This document shows positions 60,301 to 64,000 of a stretch of DNA of 64,000 nucleotides, piece after piece. Source of the DNA: Halisarca cf. caerulea. Its lineage: Eukaryota > Porifera > Demospongiae > Chondrillida > Halisarcidae. Made by a program: the position numbers and the translations under genes. How positions within the stretch are numbered: the first letter of the stretch is position 1; every line of letters starts with the position of its first letter. The DNA lies in the NCBI GenBank assembly GCA_963170055.1, contig CAUJGJ010000288.1, positions 22,001-86,000 on the forward strand, written 5' to 3'. A model generated the notes under the pieces. It did not search any database. It saw only the letters and a list, made by a program, of their open reading frames with translations, and had not been told where the DNA came from.

Positions 60301-63300
60301 ATTTGGCACTAGCACCACGCACATTCCCAGTGGACACACATGACCTTTCTGAAGTGCTGTGGGCGTATTTGTGTAGTGTTGGATATGCTGGTGCTAATAC
60401 CAATATTTGGCACTAGCACCACGCACATTCCCGGTGGACACACATGACCTTTCTGAAGTGCTGTGGGCGTATTTGTGTAGTGTTGGATATGCTGGTGCAA
60501 TACCAATATTTGGCAATAGCACCACGCACATTCCCAGTGGACACACATGACCTTTCTGAAGTGCTGTGGGCGTATTTGTGTAGTGTTGGATATGCTGGTG
60601 CTAATACAAATATATGGCACTAGCACCACGCACATTCCCAGTGGACACACACGAAGTTTCTTAACTACTTTGGGCGTATTTCTGTAATGTTGGATATGCT
60701 GGTGCTAATACCAATATTTGGCACTAGCACCACGCACATTCCCAGTGGACACACATAAAGATTCTTAAATGCTGTGGGCGTATTTGTGTAGTGTAGGATA
60801 TGTTGGTGCAAATACCAATATTTGGCACTAGCACCACGCACATTCCCAGTGGACACACATGACCTTTCTAAAGTGCTGTGGGCGTATTTGTGTAGTGTTG
60901 GATATGCTGGTGCTAATACCAATATTTGGCACTAGCACCACGCACATTCCCAGTGGACACACATGAAGTTTCTTAACTACTGTGGGCGTATTTGTGTAAT
61001 ATTGGATATGCTGGTGCTAATACCAATATTTGGCACTAGCACCACGCACATTCCCAGTGGACACACATGACCTTTCTAAAGTACTGTGGGCGTATTTGTG
61101 TAGTGTTGGATATTCTGGTGCTAATACCAATATTTGGCACTAGCACCACGCACATTCCCAGTGGACACACATGACCTTTCTGAGGTGCTGTGGGCGTATT
61201 TGTGTAGTGTTGGATATGCTGGTGCTAATACCAATATTTGGCATTAGCACCACGCACATTCCAAGTGGATACACATGAAGTTTCTTAACTACTGTGGGCG
61301 TATTTGTGTAATGTTGGATATGCTGGTGCTAATACCAATATTTGGCACTAGCACCATGCACATTCCCAGTGGACACACATGACCTTTCTGAAGTGCTGTG
61401 GGCGTATTTGTGTAGTGTTGGATATGCTGGTGCTAATACCAATATTTGGCACTAGCACCACGCACATTCCCAGTGGACACACATGACCTTTCTGAAGTGC
61501 TGTGGGCGTATTTGTGTAGTGTTGGATATGCTGGTGCTAATACCAATATTTGGCACTAGCACCACGCACATTCCCGGTGGACACACATGTCCTTTCTGAA
61601 GTGCTGTGGGCGTATTTGTGTAGTGTTGGATATGCTGGTGCCATACCAATATTTGGCAATAGCACCACGCACATTCCCAGTGGACACACATGACCTTTCT
61701 GAAGTGCTGTGGGCGTATTTGTGTAGTGTTGGATATGCTGGTGCTAATACAAATATATGGCACTAGCACCACGCACATTCCCAGTGGACACACACGAAGT
61801 TTCTTAACTACTTTGGGCGTATTTCTGTAATGTTGGATATGCTGGTGCTAATACCAATATTTGGCACTAGCACCACGCACATTCCCAGTGGACACACATA
61901 AAGATTCTTAAATGCTGTGGGCGTATTTGTGTAGTGTAGGATATGTTGGTGCAAATACAAATATTTGGCACTAGCACCACGCACATTCCCAGTGGACACA
62001 CATGACCTTTCTAAAGTGCTGTGGGCGTATTTGTGTAGTGTTGGATATGCTGGTGCTAATACCAATATTTGGCACTAGCACCACGCACATTCCCAGTGGA
62101 CACACATGAAGTTTCTTAACTACTGTGGGCGTATTTGTGTAATATTGGATATGCTGGTGCTAATACCAATATTTGGCACTAGCACCACGCACATTCCCAG
62201 TGGACACACATGACCTTTCTAAAGTACTGTGGGCGTATTTGTGTAGTGTTGGATATTCTGGTGCTAATACCAATATTTGGCACTAGCACCACGCACATTC
62301 CCAGTGGACACACATGACCTTTCTGAGGTGCTGTGGGCGTATTTGTGTAGTGTTGGATATGCTGGTGCTAATACCAATATTTGGCATTAGCACCACGCAC
62401 ATTCCAAGTGGACACACATGAAGTTTCTTAACTACTGTGGGCGTATTTGTGTAATGTTGGATATGCTGGTGCTAATACCAATATTTGGCACTAGCACCAC
62501 GCACATTCCCAGTGGACACACATGACCTTTCTGAAGTGCTGTGGGCGTATTTGTGTAGTGTTGGATATGCTGGTGCTAATACCAATATTTGGCACTAGCA
62601 CCACGCACATTCCCAGTGGACACACATGACCTTTCTGAAGTGCTGTGGGCGTATTTGTGTAGTGTTGGATATGCTGGTGCTAATACCAATATTTGGCACT
62701 AGCACCACGCACATTCCCAGTGGACACACATGACCTGTCTAAAGTGCTGTGGGCGTATTTGTGTAGTGTTGGATATGCTGTTGCTAATACCAATATTTGG
62801 CACTAGCACCACGCACATTCCCAGTGGACACACATGACCTTTCTGAAGTGCTGTGGGCGTATTTGTGTAGTGTTGGATATGCTGTTGCTAATACCAATAT
62901 TTGGCACTAGCACCACGCACATTCCCAGTGGACACACATGAAGTTTCTTAACTACTGTGGGCGTATTTGTGTAGTGTTGGATATGCTGGTGCTCATACCA
63001 ATATTTGGCACTAGCACCACGCACATTCCCAGTGGACACACATGAAGTTTCTGAAGTGCTGTGGGCGTATTTGTGTAGTGTTGGATATGCTGATGCTAAT
63101 ACCAATATTTGGCACTAGCACCACGCACATTCCCAGTGGACACACATGAAGTTTCTTAACTACTGTGGACGTATTTGTGTAGTGTTGGATATGCTGGTGC
63201 TAATACCAATATTTGGCACTAGCACCACGCACATTCCCATTGGACACACATGACCTTTCTAAAGTTCTGTGGGCGTATTTGTGTAGTGTTGGATATGCTG

Positions 63301-64000
63301 GTGCTAATACCAATATTTGGCACTAGCACCACGCACATTCCCAGTGGACACACATGAAGTTTCTTAACTACTGTGGGCGTATTTGTGTAGTGTTGGATAT
63401 GCTGGTGCTAATACCAATATTTGGCACTAGCACCACGCACATTCCCAGTGGACACACATGACCTTCCTGAAGTTCTATGGGCGTATATTTGTAGTGTTGG
63501 ATATGCTGGTGCTAATACAAATATATGGTACTAGCACCACGCACATTCCCAGTGGACACACACGAAGTTTCTTAACTACTTTGGGCGTATTTCTGTAATG
63601 TTGGATATGCTGGTGCTAATACCAATATTTGGCACTAGCACCACGCACATTCCCAGTGGACACACATAAAGATTCTTAAATGCTGTGGGCGTATTTGTGT
63701 AGTGTAGGATATGTTGGTGCAAATACCAATATTTGGCACTAGCACCACGCACATTCCCAGTGGACACACATGACCTTTCTAAAGTGCTGTGGGCGTATTT
63801 GTGTAGTGTTGGATATGCTGGTGCTAATACCAATATTTGGCACTAGCACCACGCACATTCCCAGTGGACACACATGAAGTTTCTTAACTACTGTGGGCGT
63901 ATTTGTGTAATATTGGATATGCTGGTGCTAATACCAATATTTGGCACTAGCACCACGCACATTCCCAGTGGACACACATGACCTTTCTGAAGTACTGTGG
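57400..64000 (+). repeat. Satellite B higher-order domain, 2,495/1,143/3,638-bp steps
   Basis: Marker monomers at 57814, 60309 and 61452 are separated by 2,495 and 1,143 bp, and 59165 recurs at 62803 (3,638 bp, the sum of the two). The steps are 24, 11 and 35 monomers less one or two bases. Further copies run to the window end. Confidence 0.88.

Larger units (their letters stand above)
31224..64000 (+). repeat. Satellite B, 104-bp monomers, continues past window
   Basis: Roughly 315 head-to-tail monomers carry the words tgaagtttctgaagtgctgt, gggcgtatttgtgtagtgtt, ggatatgctggtgctaatac, caatatttggcactagcacc and acgcacattcccagtggaca. All units share one orientation. The most variable part is the segment after the atga word, with three main versions (agtttctgaagtgctg, agtttcttaactactg and cctttctgaagtgctg). 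Several higher-order domains are listed separately. Open frames up to 119 aa recur with the repeats and are not credible genes. The array reaches the right edge, so its full size is unknown. Confidence 0.98.

Noticed and set aside
31473..63833. Many frames of 60-119 aa on both strands that recur in identical form
   Set aside because: They recur with satellite B periodicity, appear in several frames at once, and have no conserved domain. A 104-bp monomer shifts frame each unit.
31224..64000. Possible CRISPR array
   Set aside because: There is no repeat/spacer alternation; the whole 104-bp unit is repeated. No cas-like gene is present and the context is animal nuclear DNA.
1..64000. tRNA, rRNA or snRNA genes
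   Set aside because: I saw no cloverleaf-compatible intact A/B box pair outside the degenerate SINE and no rRNA-like sequence.

Overview
The window looks like nuclear DNA of an animal, probably an early-branching or marine invertebrate such as a sponge. This rests on compact intron-containing genes with GT-AG introns, animal-type families (TLNRD1, ISOC2, CDC42SE, TXNL1, SLC25A44), TTAGGG-type telomere-like tracts, and dense MITEs, LINE pieces and minisatellites. Species cannot be fixed from sequence alone.

Gene-bearing part (1 to about 13.3 kb). In order: the last exon of an SLC25A44-like mitochondrial carrier (+); a single-exon talin-rod protein, TLNRD1 (-); ISOC2, a four-exon isochorismatase-domain hydrolase (+), sharing a 249-bp head-to-head interval with TLNRD1; CDC42SE, a five-exon CRIB-domain Cdc42 effector of 84 aa (+); a single-exon enolase (+); and TXNL1, a six-exon thioredoxin plus PITH protein (-). 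Most of these multi-exon models were assembled here by joining exons across introns, and all junctions keep phase. The genes are housekeeping or signalling genes that do not form an operon or pathway. Introns of ISOC2, CDC42SE and TXNL1 carry tandem arrays. The TXNL1 array is built from the exon end plus its splice donor.

Mobile and duplicated part (9.7 to 25.4 kb). It holds a 5'-truncated decayed LINE (13.29-15.12 kb) with a nested tRNA-like SINE, an opposite-strand copy of the LINE 3' end (10.26-10.99 kb), minisatellites (one derived from the LINE 3' end, one that flips orientation at its centre), hAT-like elements (one with a perfect 8-bp target duplication), an inverted partial copy of CDC42SE with damaged CRIB residues, a duplicated GC-rich block, and the 3' part of a CCCH zinc-finger/His-rich gene on the minus strand.

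Satellite part (25.4 to 64 kb, running off the window). Satellite A has a 63-bp period (25.41-31.22 kb), is diverged at its left edge, and is interrupted by two inverted-repeat elements. Satellite B has a 104-bp period (31.22-64.00 kb, roughly 315 monomers) and shows several distinct higher-order repeat domains, a symmetric dyad in each typical monomer, and three copies of a variant carrying a short telomere-like tract. No protein-coding gene is credible in this part; its open frames are by-products of repetition. It is best read as pericentromeric, centromeric or subtelomeric heterochromatin.

I found no convincing new multi-gene system. The most unusual items are the splice-donor minisatellite in TXNL1, the inverted CDC42SE pseudo-copy, and the higher-order architecture and dyad of satellite B.
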